DNA of 64,000 nucleotides, taken from contig NC_088654.1 of NCBI RefSeq assembly GCF_964019385.1, positions 21,336,905 to 21,400,904 of the forward strand, written 5' to 3'. Below the pieces are notes generated by a model, which was not told the origin of the DNA, did not search any database, and saw only the letters and a program-made list of their open reading frames with translations. Shown here one piece after another: positions 21,660 to 32,563 of this stretch. A program made the translations under genes and the position numbers. Within the stretch, counting starts at the first letter, position 1. Each line of letters begins with the position of its first letter. The DNA comes from Sycon ciliatum. Lineage: Eukaryota; Porifera; Calcarea; Leucosolenida; Sycettidae.

Positions 21660-22168
21660 TCCCGTTCGGACTCTCGCATCACACCTCCGTGCGCACCCTC
21701 CTGCTGAAATTGGACACCTACGGAGTATCCGAGATATTCAGGCAGAAGTTCATCATTCTTGTCTGGAGGTCTCGGAATGGGCACGCAAGTTCTGATCTGC
21801 AAGCCCTACTAGTTCCTTCGTCAGCTGGCCCAACTAGGTTGCACTACACCAGGGGTCTGCGCCAACCGCAAGTTTGCACCAGGTTCGGCAAGGGTTGCCT
21901 CGCGTTCCGGGGCGCCCAGCTGTGGAACACCTTACCCAGCGATATACTTGCCATCTCCACGCTCCGCCAGTTCCGCGCCAGCATGATCCCGCACACCCTT
22001 AGTACCTAGAGTACCAAACGTCCTGTTTGATGATCAGCTGGCTTAGTTTTTCTCCACCTTTATGCTTATTACATCAGTCCCCAATTTCATTTATTACACC
22101 TTTTCATTGGGCAGATCTGCCCGTTTGGTTTACAAATTAAAGTAAACACAACAACAACAAAACAACAA
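21660..22168 (+). pseudogene. LINE 3' fragment
   Basis: The frame ending at 22009 has the pattern FRGAQLWNTLPSDI....LRQFRASM, typical of the last 60 residues of CR1/Jockey-type ORF2. A 3' UTR follows with GGGCAGATCTGCCC and an (ACA)n-like tail at 22144-22168. The sequence TCAGGACAGAYATCCCGT from copy 1/2 flanks both sides, consistent with insertion into the Helitron-like repeat. Confidence 0.7.
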
Positions 22169-22408
22169 ACCGTCGACTCCAGAACGCCCGTGATCGGCAG
22201 AGTTAGCGCCGGTCCCAGGAAACGTCAGGACAGACATCCCGTCGACTTAAAGAAAAACTAAATCTGCAGCCTCTTTGCCGGCGGACAGGATACGTAATTT
22301 AGGAGACTGTAAAGAAATGTAATGTGCTCCACAGGCAACCATGCATTCGGCCGTCCTCATTGGCTCAACAGTTTAATGTATTACTATAAAAGGCCAGAAA
22401 ATCCGAAT

Positions 22409-22997
22409 ACTGTATTAAAATCAACTAATTTTCGCTGGCGATTTAATTTCGCTGATTTCGCCGCTAGGTACCAACCGGCCAAAGTAAACCGCAGGCCAAA
22501 GTTTGTCATAGAGGCAAATGATGCATGATTGATCAATGGATGCATGTGAGAGCAAAAAATACCGATCGATTTCTTTTTGAAAACTCCAATCGGCCAAAGT
22601 TTAATACGGAGGATTGGCAAGACGAAATTCGCGTTCGCGTTCACTCTCCAAGGAAAGTCGAACTCAGTGACGGAATTCGCATTATGAAAAGGATTAGCAA
22701 ATAGAATTCGCACATGCATGATGTTGACACGACGTACATTGTGTACAGACAGTACAGCATGGTAAATGTATGACTGCCCTGACACGAATCCGCGATTCGT
22801 GTTCCGACTACTTTTCCGAACGAAAAGGCAGAAGTTCGAAATCCAGTTCGCGAACTGAAAAATGTTTGCTAACGCGATCACGAATTTCGTCTTGCTAATC
22901 CTCCGTAATGACGGCGAAAAGGTGATGACGGCGAAAAGTTTAGTTTCGAGATCGGCCAAAGTTTCTCACCGGCCAAAATTTGTTGATTTACAGTATA
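22409..22997. mobile_element. MITE, ATACTGTA ends, host of a nested MITE
   Basis: Left ATACTGTATTAAAATCAACT, right end TTGTTGATTTACAGTAT. It splits the Helitron-like repeat between AAAATCCG and AAGGAGAT, which are adjacent-type sequence in copy 1 (20935-20950). Confidence 0.7.
22606..22906 (-). mobile_element. Nested MITE, ACGGAGGATTRGCAAGACG ends
   Basis: Left ACGGAGGATTGGCAAGACGA, right end CGTCTTGCTAATCCTCCGT. A second copy in the opposite orientation lies at 54176-54474. Both contain CGAACTGAAAAATGTTTGC and TGTACAGACAGTACAGC or close variants. Confidence 0.85.
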
Positions 22998-23529
22998 AGG
23001 AGATAAAAAGAAAAGAAGGAGCAAACCAAAAGTGGATGAAATTAGAGAAATAACAATCCGCAATAAATTCTGCAAATACTTTTGCCTGACTCATAATTAT
23101 TCAAACTGATTGAAACGTTTTTGCAAACCAATGATGTGGCCAATCAGCGGAAAAAACATTTCCATCAATTCTAATAACATGTACGATGAGCTAGGCAAAA
23201 AAGCATAAAGCACAGCGTAGGGCCCTGAGCTTCCAAGCTCTCTCGTTTAGAAACGAAAACTAGTCGTTTAGGGGGGAGGGGGTTGAGCGCATGTTTGTTT
23301 CTCGAAAAATATCGATGCACAGTTTGTATGTGTGGGCACGTCCAGAAAAGAAAAGAAAAAATATCGATCCTATGCATGGTTTGTATGTGTTCACTTCTGA
23401 GGGAGGGGGAGGGGGGTTGAAGAGAAACGACTAGTTTTCGTTTCTAAATAAATATCGGTATTTACGGATGGCCCCTAAAAGAACAATGGAAATTCCCCTG
23501 CAAACTTACCAGGGCAGACCACCATACTA

Positions 23530-23757
23530 CCCATGGTGTTAGCCGCACCTGGGTCTAAGCCGCACCGGGGTCTAAGCCGCACGGGGGTATGAACCACACA
23601 GGGGTCTCAGCCGCATCGGGGTCTAAGCCGCACTGGGGTATAAGCCGCACCGGGGTATAAGCCGCACCGGGGTATAAGCCGCACCGGGGTATAAACCGAA
23701 CCGGGGTCTAAGCCGCATCGGGGTCTAAGCCGCACCGGGGTATAAACCGAAAGGGGG
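23530..23757. repeat. 17-bp GC-rich minisatellite
   Basis: About 13 units of GCCGCACCGGGGTMTAA with scattered changes, followed by a run of 13 G and GGCGGGCGGGCG (23749-23779). Frames across it only reflect the repeat. Confidence 0.9.
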
Positions 23758-24705
23758 GGGGGGGGCAGGCGGGCGGGCGTTCGCCACATTACTCGGTCTT
23801 GGTGGAGAACCAAGGCACTGCTGCCCGATGTCCATCGTGTTGAGGGAGTCACTCGCTGTGGAAGTGCGCGGACTTCAAAGCCACACCGCAACCGAGGTGA
23901 TGGGCTTTAGTAAAGACGACTGGCTTGCGCTTCCGGTGTCTTGCTTGGGGACACAGTGGTGTGAGTGCAGGGGCGGCTGGGTGTGCGGCATTGGCGGCTG
24001 TAGCGATACACATCACCGGCTGCTGCATCCAGACACCGAGCGTAGTGAAGCTGGGTCTCAACACAATGTACCTGAGGAGCTGGCAATTAGTTCGAGAGAG
24101 AGACACACTGTGAGGTCAGCTAAGTCCGCACCAGCAGCAAAGTCGGACAAGAAGACATCCTCAATATTTCTGGGGCAGAATGCCCCCGAGGGGGATTCGT
24201 CACTGCAATTTGTTCCTGACAGAGTCACGTTTGCCAGTCCAGTTTATACTCAGCAGCTTAGATAGTGTTGCATCGAATATGACCATTGATGAGAGTACTC
24301 AAGGCTGACAGAAGCACTGGAAACCTGCATGAAGTGGATTGGACAGTGGCTGGGCCACAGATTGACCATCTCCAGTAGATTTCGTTTTGCCAGCTGGGCA
24401 AACCGATGCTGGTGGACGTGCTGATTGGTGGTGATCAGCCAGATCTTCATTGTGTCTCGGGAGGAAGTGACTGTGAAAGTCGGTCAATCTGTCGCCCGCC
24501 GTACACATCTCGGGTGGACATGTGTAGGTCCTCACTAACCAGATGCCATTATACCGGCTGGTCAATCCTGTCACGTCCCTGGACGTGACGACTGCTGACT
24601 GATAGTCCTGTGACAGCAGGATCTACCTAGTGAGGAGCTATATGCTGAGCTGTCACGCCCGTTTAGTACAACGTGGTTTGGCCAGTGTCTTGTCCTACAT
24701 GCTTA
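23758..24705. other. Unclassified sequence with a 145-codon frame
   Basis: A frame at 23828-24265 (+) has several Cys and Trp but no family I know. The stretch 24425-24545 resembles 26095-26215 on the same strand (GATCTTCAT..GTGTC, CACCTCTCGGGTGGA), so it is part of an old low-copy repeat. Confidence 0.3.
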
Positions 24706-25052
24706 GGGGGCGTTCGTTTTTGATCTACAGGTTTGGGTAGAAACTACTTCTTACGGTAGAGGTGTTCGTTTTTTGAAAAAAAATTCTACTCAAAAGGGTA
24801 GATTCTACTTTCCTCTACCGGCTCTACCGGGAAAAGGTTGGTAGAATCCGGTAGAAGTTGGTAGAGCTACGGGATTTCCAGCAAGATCAAGGATTTGTAC
24901 ACAACTTCATAAAAAAGAAACATTTCACGTACACATCGTGTAAACTACTAGATCTGGTAGAACAGCATTCGTACACTTGCCTCTACCATCTACCTCTATC
25001 GGTAGAGTGACTCTAGTCTACTCTACCAGGTAGCTAAAAACGAACGCAGCCT
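24706..25052. mobile_element. MITE, GGSKGCGTTCGTTTTT ends
   Basis: Left GGGGGCGTTCGTTTTTGATC, right end GCTAAAAACGAACGCAGCC. The interior has many CTACC/GGTAGA repeats. 347 bp with no gene. The terminal type is common among hAT MITEs, but I see no clean target duplication. Confidence 0.7.
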
Positions 25053-26944
25053 TAGCATGTAGGTTGAGCGGCACACGCTTTCCCACGTCGGTGACATGCC
25101 TTCTTGGCATGGCACATCATGTGACCCAACGCCGGAACCTGGTCAGGTAGGTTCTCACGTTGTACGTTTTCAGGAAGTGCTTCACTTCCTGGAAATGTGA
25201 CTCCAGGCTTTGTGCAAAACTACGTCACTACGACATTTCTACAGGTTTCCACGGTGCCTTGGCGCTTCGTGCAAAGAGCCAAGACTAACATGACATTGTA
25301 TAACAAGAGCTAAGTGCGAGAGAGGAGACATGTGCAAGAACCAAAACCGTGCGCAAGAGTATCACGCAAGCAAGACCAAGAATGCAGCAGAACTTACCCA
25401 TAAGAAGCCGCTGAGCAATAGCACGTTGGGTGAGCGGGCTCCCCACAGTGACCCTCACATAGACACATTGTACTCTGACGTGGGTGAGCGGGCTCCTCAC
25501 GTCCCAATATGGTATTTCTTCTCCATGTCTTTCTTTATCTTCCTTCTCGAATGATTACGTACGTGCATTCTGCTTTTCTGCTGACTGGCTGCTCATATTC
25601 CAGTTTTACCTGTTCTAGTAGGTCCTGGAAAATACCTCGTACCATTCTAGGCAATGATCATGCCATATCTCGAAATTGCGCTATAAAAGAAGCTCTCGCT
25701 CTCTCTTTTACTGCAGTCGAGACTCGGTCTCAGCTCTCTGTCTTGGTTTACTTTGAGCTCGGATTTGAATGATTACTCACAACGTAAAACTAACAGTCTT
25801 TGTCTGTTGATTGTGTGGGGTTGAACTTGGACCAAGCCAGCTATATTGGTTGGCCCCTGGGTTTTGTTGGGCTTGTCATGAGGCCACACGTCTATTCAGT
25901 CGCCGCTCGTAGCGATTTTGGGGTCTGGTCACTGAGAGCCAGGGATGCGACAATCCTACTTCATCTGCACAGAACTGGATAGTGACGCTAGTCTTGAACA
26001 AACCAAGCAGATAGGCAAGTACAAGTTCTCAACTGACGTGCAGGATCCTGGTCCTGTTTCGGAAACGAGGAGGCAGCACCGAGAGCACCACTCATAGCTA
26101 ACCGATCAGCTTGATCTTCATGTGTCGTGGGAGACAGTGACTGAGAGAACGCGTCAACCTGTCGCCGCACACCTCTCGGGTGGATGTGTGAAGGACCTCA
26201 CCAGTCAGATGTTTCTCAAGTACCATCAACCTCTTTCCACGGCTGAAACTGCAGCGATATTCAAGCTGGACTGAGACGCTGGCACTACTGTGTAAGTACA
26301 AATTTTTGTTCACGAAATCTTTTGTTAAATCACTCTTCCAGCAGGCTTGTTACACACTAAATTTCATTTTTGGTTGAAATCTCTCACCCTGAACGTTCAG
26401 AAAAAAAACTTTAGTTTGGTGCTTGGTACAACCTTTAGTTATTTCGTGCCCATTAACGAATATAGTGAAAGTTAATTCCAAACAAAACTTTGTACTTCTA
26501 CAGTAAGTGTAAGACCTCATAGGCCCAGTCTGGAAGAGATGGCAAAAGGAGTGGACCCCGACCCTGAATTCCAGACGCAAGTGGCTCCTATAGAGGTGGG
26601 ATATTCTCACAGGTGACGTCGTTCTGGTACTGCAACTGGATGTTCTTAGAGAACGTTGACCGCTGTGTCAAAGTACGGGCACCATGTCAGGACCGGATGG
26701 CCATGTTCACATAGCACAACAGCATGTACTTCCTCCGTTGACAAAAACTTCGTGATGGAAGGGACTGGTTTCCGCACAAACTGCCATGAAATGAGTCGCG
26801 ATCACTTTCTTGGCCTTCCCTGGCATGCCATGGAAGAGGTACGATGCAAGGAAAGTGATCTTTCACGACAAGCCAAACGAAATCGATGGTTGCGCTGTGG
26901 CAACATAGGTGATGACAGTCATGGCGAGCGTAACTGAAATACCA
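25053..26944. other. Unclassified intergenic sequence
   Basis: Only short frames. It contains the diverged partner (26095-26215) of the 24425-24545 repeat, and a short repeated GTGAGCGGGCTCC at 25431 and 25485. No gene is recognised. Confidence 0.35.
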
Positions 26945-26949
26945 CTTCT

Positions 26950-27330
26950 CCGAGGGGATACCGAAATTCCGCGCATATTAGCCCATGGGCTTATATGTGA
27001 AATAATGCAGTTTGGGAATAAAATATCCAGTAAAACATGTTCGTTCTTAGCCCATGGGCCAATATTCGAATTTTGAAGGTTCACGAAAAAGTACAAGTCC
27101 GTGCTCATAGTGGGTCTACCATACTCTACTGGTAAACTGAACTGACCTGCTGTACCCTGGTAGGAAGAGTCCATATTGTGAAAAATTCTACTTGACACGT
27201 GAGTTGCATTTGTGTCTGTTTATTAGCCCATGGGTTTATAAACGTAGGTGGGCTTATATCCGGATATAGGCCCGTGGGCATATATCCGGATATAGGCCCG
27301 TGGGCTTATATGCGCCGAATTACTGTAGTG
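26950..27330. repeat. Fold-back repeat with GCCCATGGGC palindromes
   Basis: GCGCATATTAGCCCATGGGC near 26972 and its relative GGCCCGTGGGCTTATATGCG near 27296 face each other. Between 27240 and 27310 the unit TATATCCGGATATAGGCCCG is repeated. It is probably a MITE. Confidence 0.6.
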
Positions 27331-27644
27331 CGCTGCACTCTTGGCCTCTCTACTACTCTAGCACTGAGTTTGAGAGTGATAGAGATCGATGGAACGGAGC
27401 AGCAAGCCTACACAATGAGCGAGTGAACAAGCAGCTGCTCCAATAGCACGGCACAATGAAATAATTCTGAATTCATGTTCTTGTTCAATGTGCGCAAAGC
27501 CCAGATTCGAATGCCGATTACCATACATTCTTTCAAAAGTCTGCAGTCCGACGCGAGTCTCTCGCCTAAGGAAAGTTGACTGCACTTGCTAGCCGTTGCT
27601 CTTCAGTGCTGGTAGGAGTATCGATCCGATAATTTGGAATCAGT

Positions 27645-27983
27645 TTGGCTGTGCCTTTACTCCAGCATTTCGCGGAGTTCTGGAAAGTGGAGATGAAACC
27701 AGGAGTTGTAAAATATTTGTACGACTCCCTGGTGGAAACGAGAAATCGCCACCGCAGCAGATCAAGCAGCTTGAAAGCCAACTTGAACCACGGCAACATC
27801 ACCAAGTTTCAGCGGAGTGTGATCAAAGAAGCCAAGGCAAGGCTGAGATTAGCAGAAAAACGACTTGAGAGAGATGACAACTCGCGTGCAGCAGATGACG
27901 ACAGCGACGGAGGGTCAAAAATGAGTCAAGCAAAAGCGAAACAAACTGAACTCTCTGCTCATTTTCACCAGTTTCTCTTGTAA
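27645..27983 (+). other. Unrecognised 112-codon frame
   Basis: A basic N-terminal half and a Lys/Arg/Glu-rich helix (KEAKARLRLAEKRLERDD), ending in a Gln-rich tail. It could be the end of a transposon protein. No family motif is seen. Confidence 0.25.
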
Positions 27984-28229
27984 AGAAGCTGTACATGGGC
28001 TGGAACTACTTTCGTCCAGTGATTTGCAGTCGATACAAACTGTTCTTTACCTGTTCTAAGCATTTTCATATCCATCAAAATCCATCACGATGGTTTTGTT
28101 AACGGAGGAAGTAGGCGGTAAGACCACGACAAGGCCAATTACCGGGATCTGCCCTTGGGATTGTGATGTCGAGAATTGACAGTTTGGCGGAGTTGCTTCT
28201 TCGCCTTGATTGCTAGTATGCGCATTGTA

Positions 28230-29215
28230 TCGACTATAGTCTGTTTCAAAAAGATTTACAATCAGGTTTGGATCTTAAAAAGTATGAAGATAAGGGAAAT
28301 TTGGACAACAAAGTACATAGAATGGCTTGTTAGGACACGGCAAATTGTTCTGTGAAGGTTTCGGAACAATTGGACCAACCGTTAAGGAGTTAGAATTTCG
28401 GCCAGGTTTCCGGCCTTTTCCCATGGTTTACAATTTGCCCAGGAAGCCAGTATCGATTTTTTATCAAAACCCACGATTTATCCTTTCCTTTTTGGCCTTG
28501 TGGTTATGAATGCTGTCTGCTGACCATGAAGTTGCGAGTTCAAATCCCAACCTATCCTCAAGTCAAACTTTTTTTTCATTGTTTTGGTGATCAAGCTGGT
28601 ACAAGCCTGTGACAAAGAAGATGGCTGCACCAAACGACTTGTTGTTGGAGCTCGCGCTTCCTGCCGAACTGACTGACACTTGACTGGCTCACGCCATGTG
28701 AACACACCCACAACACTGCAATGGTGTGAGTGAATTATAATGGAAGTCATCGCGCTGTAGCTTTTTGAGATTTATTTTAGTATTTCAAGATCGCCAATTT
28801 ATTTGAATTTAGCAGTCAACGCCGTCTTCTATCAGCGTTCACAAGCGTCTGCTTTTCTCAAAATGTCGTCGAAGTCACACGGATAGCTTTGCCAAGTCAT
28901 GGCCAGAGGGAATATGTCCGTGTCGATGTCGTCACACGGTGAGTAAATTGCATCGCAGCTCAAAGAAACTATTTTGGTCACAAAACGAATTGGGACCCAT
29001 GCAGCTCGTCAACATTTACAACACTTTCGTTTCGACATGTCCTCCGACTCCATTATCGATACGAGGAAGAACTCGTTTGTTGTAAACCAGACGTACATGT
29101 ACATGACAGTATCAACGTGAGTGAGTTGTCATTTTTCCTGCTTTCGCGCGGAATATTTCTTCGAGTTCACGGTGAGTTTTTCCAGGCAGCGCTCGAGTGC
29201 TCATACGGTAAGACG
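28230..29215 (+). repeat. Duplicated segment, copy 1 (uninterrupted)
   Basis: Collinear with 48490-52375: AAAAAGATTTACAATCAGGT, GGACAACAAAGTACAT, AAAACCCACGATTTATC, then the tRNA-like stretch and GGAAGAACTCGTTTGTTGTA. This copy has an empty site at 28471-28482 for the 592-bp tandem element. No continuous frame is conserved; it may be a dispersed repeat or an old segmental duplication. Confidence 0.8.
28490..28553 (+). repeat. tRNA-derived SINE-like stretch
   Basis: GCCTTGTGGTTATGAATGCT resembles a decayed A box and GAGTTCAAATCCC a B box, 33 bp apart, as in tRNA-derived SINEs. A second copy is at 51597-51655. It is too diverged to be a tRNA. Confidence 0.5.
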
Positions 29216-29499
29216 CCAAACTCTGCGGGCGATCGCCAGGATTGTAAATCTTTTTGAAACGGACTGTAGTAGCTGAAGGCATTTCTGATGAGAAGTATTT
29301 TGGACTCGCTTATGTATGATTTCTTTTTTATGCTGCTGCTGTCGGTGTGCATTGCGTTCATTGAATCAGTTTATGTTAACATTATCTAATGTAAACTCGG
29401 ATACTGAGCCAGTAATAAAATGTAAAAAAGAGAAGAAACACATGAGAACGAGTTATGCAGCAACTATCCACGACTGTAACAAGATGAATGTTGGAAAAT

Positions 29500-29672
29500 G
29501 TTGGAAAATATTTTGCTTATTTTGCTGCATACTGCGAGTAGGAGAATGTGCAGAAGATGTGTGCTCATGAGTGTTTGCGGGTATGTTGGAAAATATTTTG
29601 CTTATTTCGCTGCATACTGCGAGTAAGAGAATGTGCAGAAGATGTGTGTTCATGAGTGTTTGCGGGTATGGC
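29500..29672 (+). repeat. 85-bp tandem duplication
   Basis: GTTGGAAAATATTTTGCTTA through GTGTTTGCGGGTAT occurs twice head to tail with few differences. Confidence 0.9.
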
Positions 29673-30380
29673 GATGACAAGGAGTATGCGACTAGAGCCA
29701 TGCACTACCTTTTGCGCCAATAAGTCTTTAGCACCTATTCCTCCACCTTCATCACCCGTATTCCTGCTCTTTTTATCCGCGTTTTCACCTTTTCTCTTCA
29801 GTATAGCCCTGGAGTTTGCTTCTCCTTTCTTAGAGTAGCTTTGGATTAGTTTGAGAACGTCTCAAGATTTTGGAATCCCGTGTAAATGTACTAACTTATC
29901 ATGCTAAAAATATCTGCACTTACTCAAATATCTTTTTGGTAAATATCATTCTATACTTTGTCCCTGAATATCTCAGCAAGTATAATTGGTTTACTTTTGT
30001 ACGGGACACCCGCAATGGCATAGTTCTTCCCAGAGCTTTGTCAACTATGTTTACCACATCCCCTATCTTTTCTGCATATCCATATTGGCTCAAGCTGCCC
30101 ATGGAAATGAAGACAGTATCCAATTTTAGACTGGTCATGGACCATGTTAAATGTCATGCCAAGTTGTAGGCTCAATCTCCTCTTTTGCTAGCTTATCTCG
30201 CCACTCACCATCATGGTCAACATAGTGATAAATTTTACCCCGCTGATCTGTTCTTTTCTTCCGATTATTATGTTTTTCCTTCTTTCTTTCTTTTTTCTTC
30301 TCTTGCCATGGCTGGCTAACGCCCCCTCCTTTGCATTGGCTTGTGCCATTGGAGGGTGACATAACAATCATTTAAAAATA
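29673..30380. other. Unclassified sequence
   Basis: A 99-codon frame at 29870-30169 (+) is mostly hydrophobic and aromatic and is not recognised. 30256-30305 is CT-rich. Nothing else is supported. Confidence 0.3.
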
Positions 30381-30385
30381 AATAA

Positions 30386-30456
30386 AGCATCTGTTATCAA
30401 GTATCCGAACGTTTTCGGTCCTTTCTCAACGTTCGGATAATTGATGACAGATGCCT
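30386..30456. mobile_element. Short hairpin MITE
   Basis: GCATCTGTTATCAAGTATCC pairs with GGATAATTGATGACAGATGC around a TTTTCGGTCC loop region; the pairing includes CGAACGTT/AACGTTCG. 71 bp. Confidence 0.8.
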
Positions 30457-31025
30457 TATTTGACTGGATGTGCGTGTTTGCGTGGATACTTGTGACCTAC
30501 ATGTAATACTTACCTTTTTTTAATAGTAGAAAGGAAAAGGACATATGGAAACGAGTTAAGAGTAACTCTCCACCACTGTAACTAGATACTATATACAGTC
30601 AGAAAGTGCAACAACTAGGCACAAAACTGATAGAGTACTGAGACATTCGACGTCCTGACACCTAGCTTCAACACACCTCCGTAGCACTAACCGACAGCCT
30701 TCCAACTTGGAAGGTTCAAGGTTATGGAAATACCAAAGAGGGAAAGGCGAGCGCAACGAAAATGAGCACAAGCTACAGTCCCAACGGAACAAAGAATGTC
30801 GCTTGTTACTGGACGATGACGAAACCAGTAGGCGATTTGACAAAGCGGTCTAACTACAATTCGAAGCAGCACACCACCCAACTTGGGTGGGTCATAAATA
30901 TCAAAGATAAATAAAGAAGGGGGAAGCTTTGTGAGAACGAATTGTACAAGCCGAACGCCAAACTCCTACAGTACTCCTCATGCATGACATTGTGATGGAC
31001 TAGTTGACTACAAAACAAGTTGTTT

Positions 31026-31074
31026 CACACGACGTACGTTTCGCGGTATGGTTCATGATGGCTCATCAGGTGTG
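31026..31074 (-). ncRNA. Degenerate hammerhead ribozyme
   Basis: Minus strand: stem I CACAC/GTGTG, core CTGATGA, GAAA, ACGTACGT stem III and GTC site are all kept. Stem II (GCCAT / ACCGC) has lost pairs that are perfect in the 50.5-kb copies, so activity is doubtful. Confidence 0.7.
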
Positions 31075-31297
31075 CAATTTGAAACTCGGGTATTGAGCCA
31101 ATAATAAAAGTAGAATGCCTTCCCCTCTGTGGTATTTCCATAACCTTGAACCTTCCAAGTTGGAAGGCTGTCGGTTAGCGCTACGGAGATGTGTTGAAGC
31201 TAGGTGTCAGGACGTCGAATGTCTCAGTACTCCGTCCGTTTTGTGCCTAGTTGTTGCGCTTTCTGACTGTCTATAGTATCGTAAAGCTTGTACAGTC

Positions 31298-32503
31298 ATG
31301 GCGGGTGGGAGCAGTTTTGGCGCTCCTGCGTCCGCTTCCATACTGTTTAGAAGAGAGCCTGAGTGGCCGTCAGATCACGTTTACTATATAGAGGAACTGT
31401 CCAAAAATGGAGTTAGCCCTGCTGAGCTGAAGCAGGTGGATTTGCAAGGGAAGCCTGGCTGGTGCCTCGTAGCACTGTCCTGTGGAGCCGCACGCGACCG
31501 GCTTGTATCCTCTGGCTTGTCAATAAGCGGTAAGGCTGTACCTGTTACTGTGGGCGGCAGTGAAGTAATCACAGTATCGGTATTTGGATGCCCATTGCAT
31601 TTACATGATGGAGCAGTTGCAAGTTCTTTGGGGGCATTTGGAGATATTCATGGCCCAATAACAAGAAAGATCGTGGAGCATGGTGATTTTTCAATCGAAA
31701 CGGGAACCCGCCATGCAAGGATGAGTTTGAAGAAGAGCATGCCGTCTACTGTGCGTATAGGTTCCGGTAGTACTACGGTACGGGTTTGGTACCCAGGTCA
31801 AATGCAAACATGTTTTCGATGTCAGCAAGGCGGACATGAGGCAAAGGCCTGTCCAAATCGCCTCACCCACACACGGAGTACGACAAATCCATGGGGTCGG
31901 GGTCCACCAGCCAACCGCCAACTGGCCAGTGGCGTGGGGTCAGACAAAGAGGACTCATCTGCTGTAGGAGGGTCGGATGCAGAAAGAGTAGCAGGACGAG
32001 AGGCGGGAAATCCAAGCTCATTGGATCAGCAGCCTCCCTCGGCTACGACAGCCAACCGCCAGCTTGCCAGTGCCAGTGGCGTGGGGTCAGACAAACCGTA
32101 CTCGGACTCATCTGCTACAGGAGGATCGGATGCCGAAAGGGATGCATCCAGGGAACCCGAATCTGCCTCAGTGGGACGCACTGAAGGTGAGCCGGACTTC
32201 ACTCTAGCTCTGTCCCCCGACAGCAGCTGGGCTGAGGAGTCAGATGGAGGAACCCCCACCCCCTCCCCACCGCAGCCTGACCCCACCACGTCTCTGGCCC
32301 ACTCTGATCCTGCTAGTGACGAAGACAGAGCAATGGCCCTACTGGCTGACTGCGCTAAGAGCAACAGCAAAGCAGGCACCAACAGCAAACGGCAGCGAAG
32401 CTCGACCTCCCCCTCAGCTGAAACCGAATTCACCGAAGTCCGTGGAAGAAAGAAAAAGAGAAAGGGTCCAGCTGGCAGCAAGCAGAACACTTGGCGTTTT
32501 TAA
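31298..32503 (+). CDS. LINE ORF1 protein with CCHC zinc knuckle
   Basis: 401 residues. Residues about 10-165 look like the RRM-like or ZCCHC3-like region of LINE ORF1 proteins, ending ARMSLKKSMPSTVRIGSG...VRVWYPGQ. A single zinc knuckle, CFRCQQGGHEAKAC, lies at about 172-185. Residues 205-295 hold two copies of a roughly 45-residue module (ANRQLAS..GVGSDK...GGSDAERxAxREP), an internal tandem duplication. The rest is Ser/Pro-rich with a basic tail (RGRKKKRKG). ORF1 proteins bind the element's own RNA and form the transport RNP. It stops 60 bases before the ORF2 ATG in the same frame, so ORF2 needs reinitiation or a separate start. Confidence 0.88.
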   Translation: MAGGSSFGAPASASILFRREPEWPSDHVYYIEELSKNGVSPAELKQVDLQGKPGWCLVALSCGAARDRLVSSGLSISGKAVPVTVGGSEVITVSVFGCPLHLHDGAVASSLGAFGDIHGPITRKIVEHGDFSIETGTRHARMSLKKSMPSTVRIGSGSTTVRVWYPGQMQTCFRCQQGGHEAKACPNRLTHTRSTTNPWGRGPPANRQLASGVGSDKEDSSAVGGSDAERVAGREAGNPSSLDQQPPSATTANRQLASASGVGSDKPYSDSSATGGSDAERDASREPESASVGRTEGEPDFTLALSPDSSWAEESDGGTPTPSPPQPDPTTSLAHSDPASDEDRAMALLADCAKSNSKAGTNSKRQRSSTSPSAETEFTEVRGRKKKRKGPAGSKQNTWRF

Positions 32504-32563
32504 ATCTTAGAAACACGTTCAGGACTTTTTTGTTTTTAAGAACTTTAGCTCTAGGTTTACATT

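Larger units (their letters stand above)
21398..23250 (+). repeat. Helitron-like direct repeat, copy 2 (interrupted)
   Basis: Begins 'tgatgtagagggagatt' as in copy 1 and contains the same EERSRRLQN repeats (21459-21660). It is interrupted by a LINE fragment (about 21660-22168) and a MITE (22409-22997), then resumes with AAGGAGATAAAAAG and ends at the same CCAAGCTCTCTCGTT terminus. Confidence 0.65.

Noticed and set aside
23530-23757. CRISPR-like array
   Set aside because: Seventeen-bp units without spacers in an animal-type sequence; it is a minisatellite.
29286-29310. CTGATGAGAAG as a hammerhead core
   Set aside because: The core is not followed by a stem II and GAAA, and no stem I pairs.
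32026-32490. Minus-strand frame opposite LINE ORF1
   Set aside because: Shadow of the GC-rich Ser/Pro region of ORF1.
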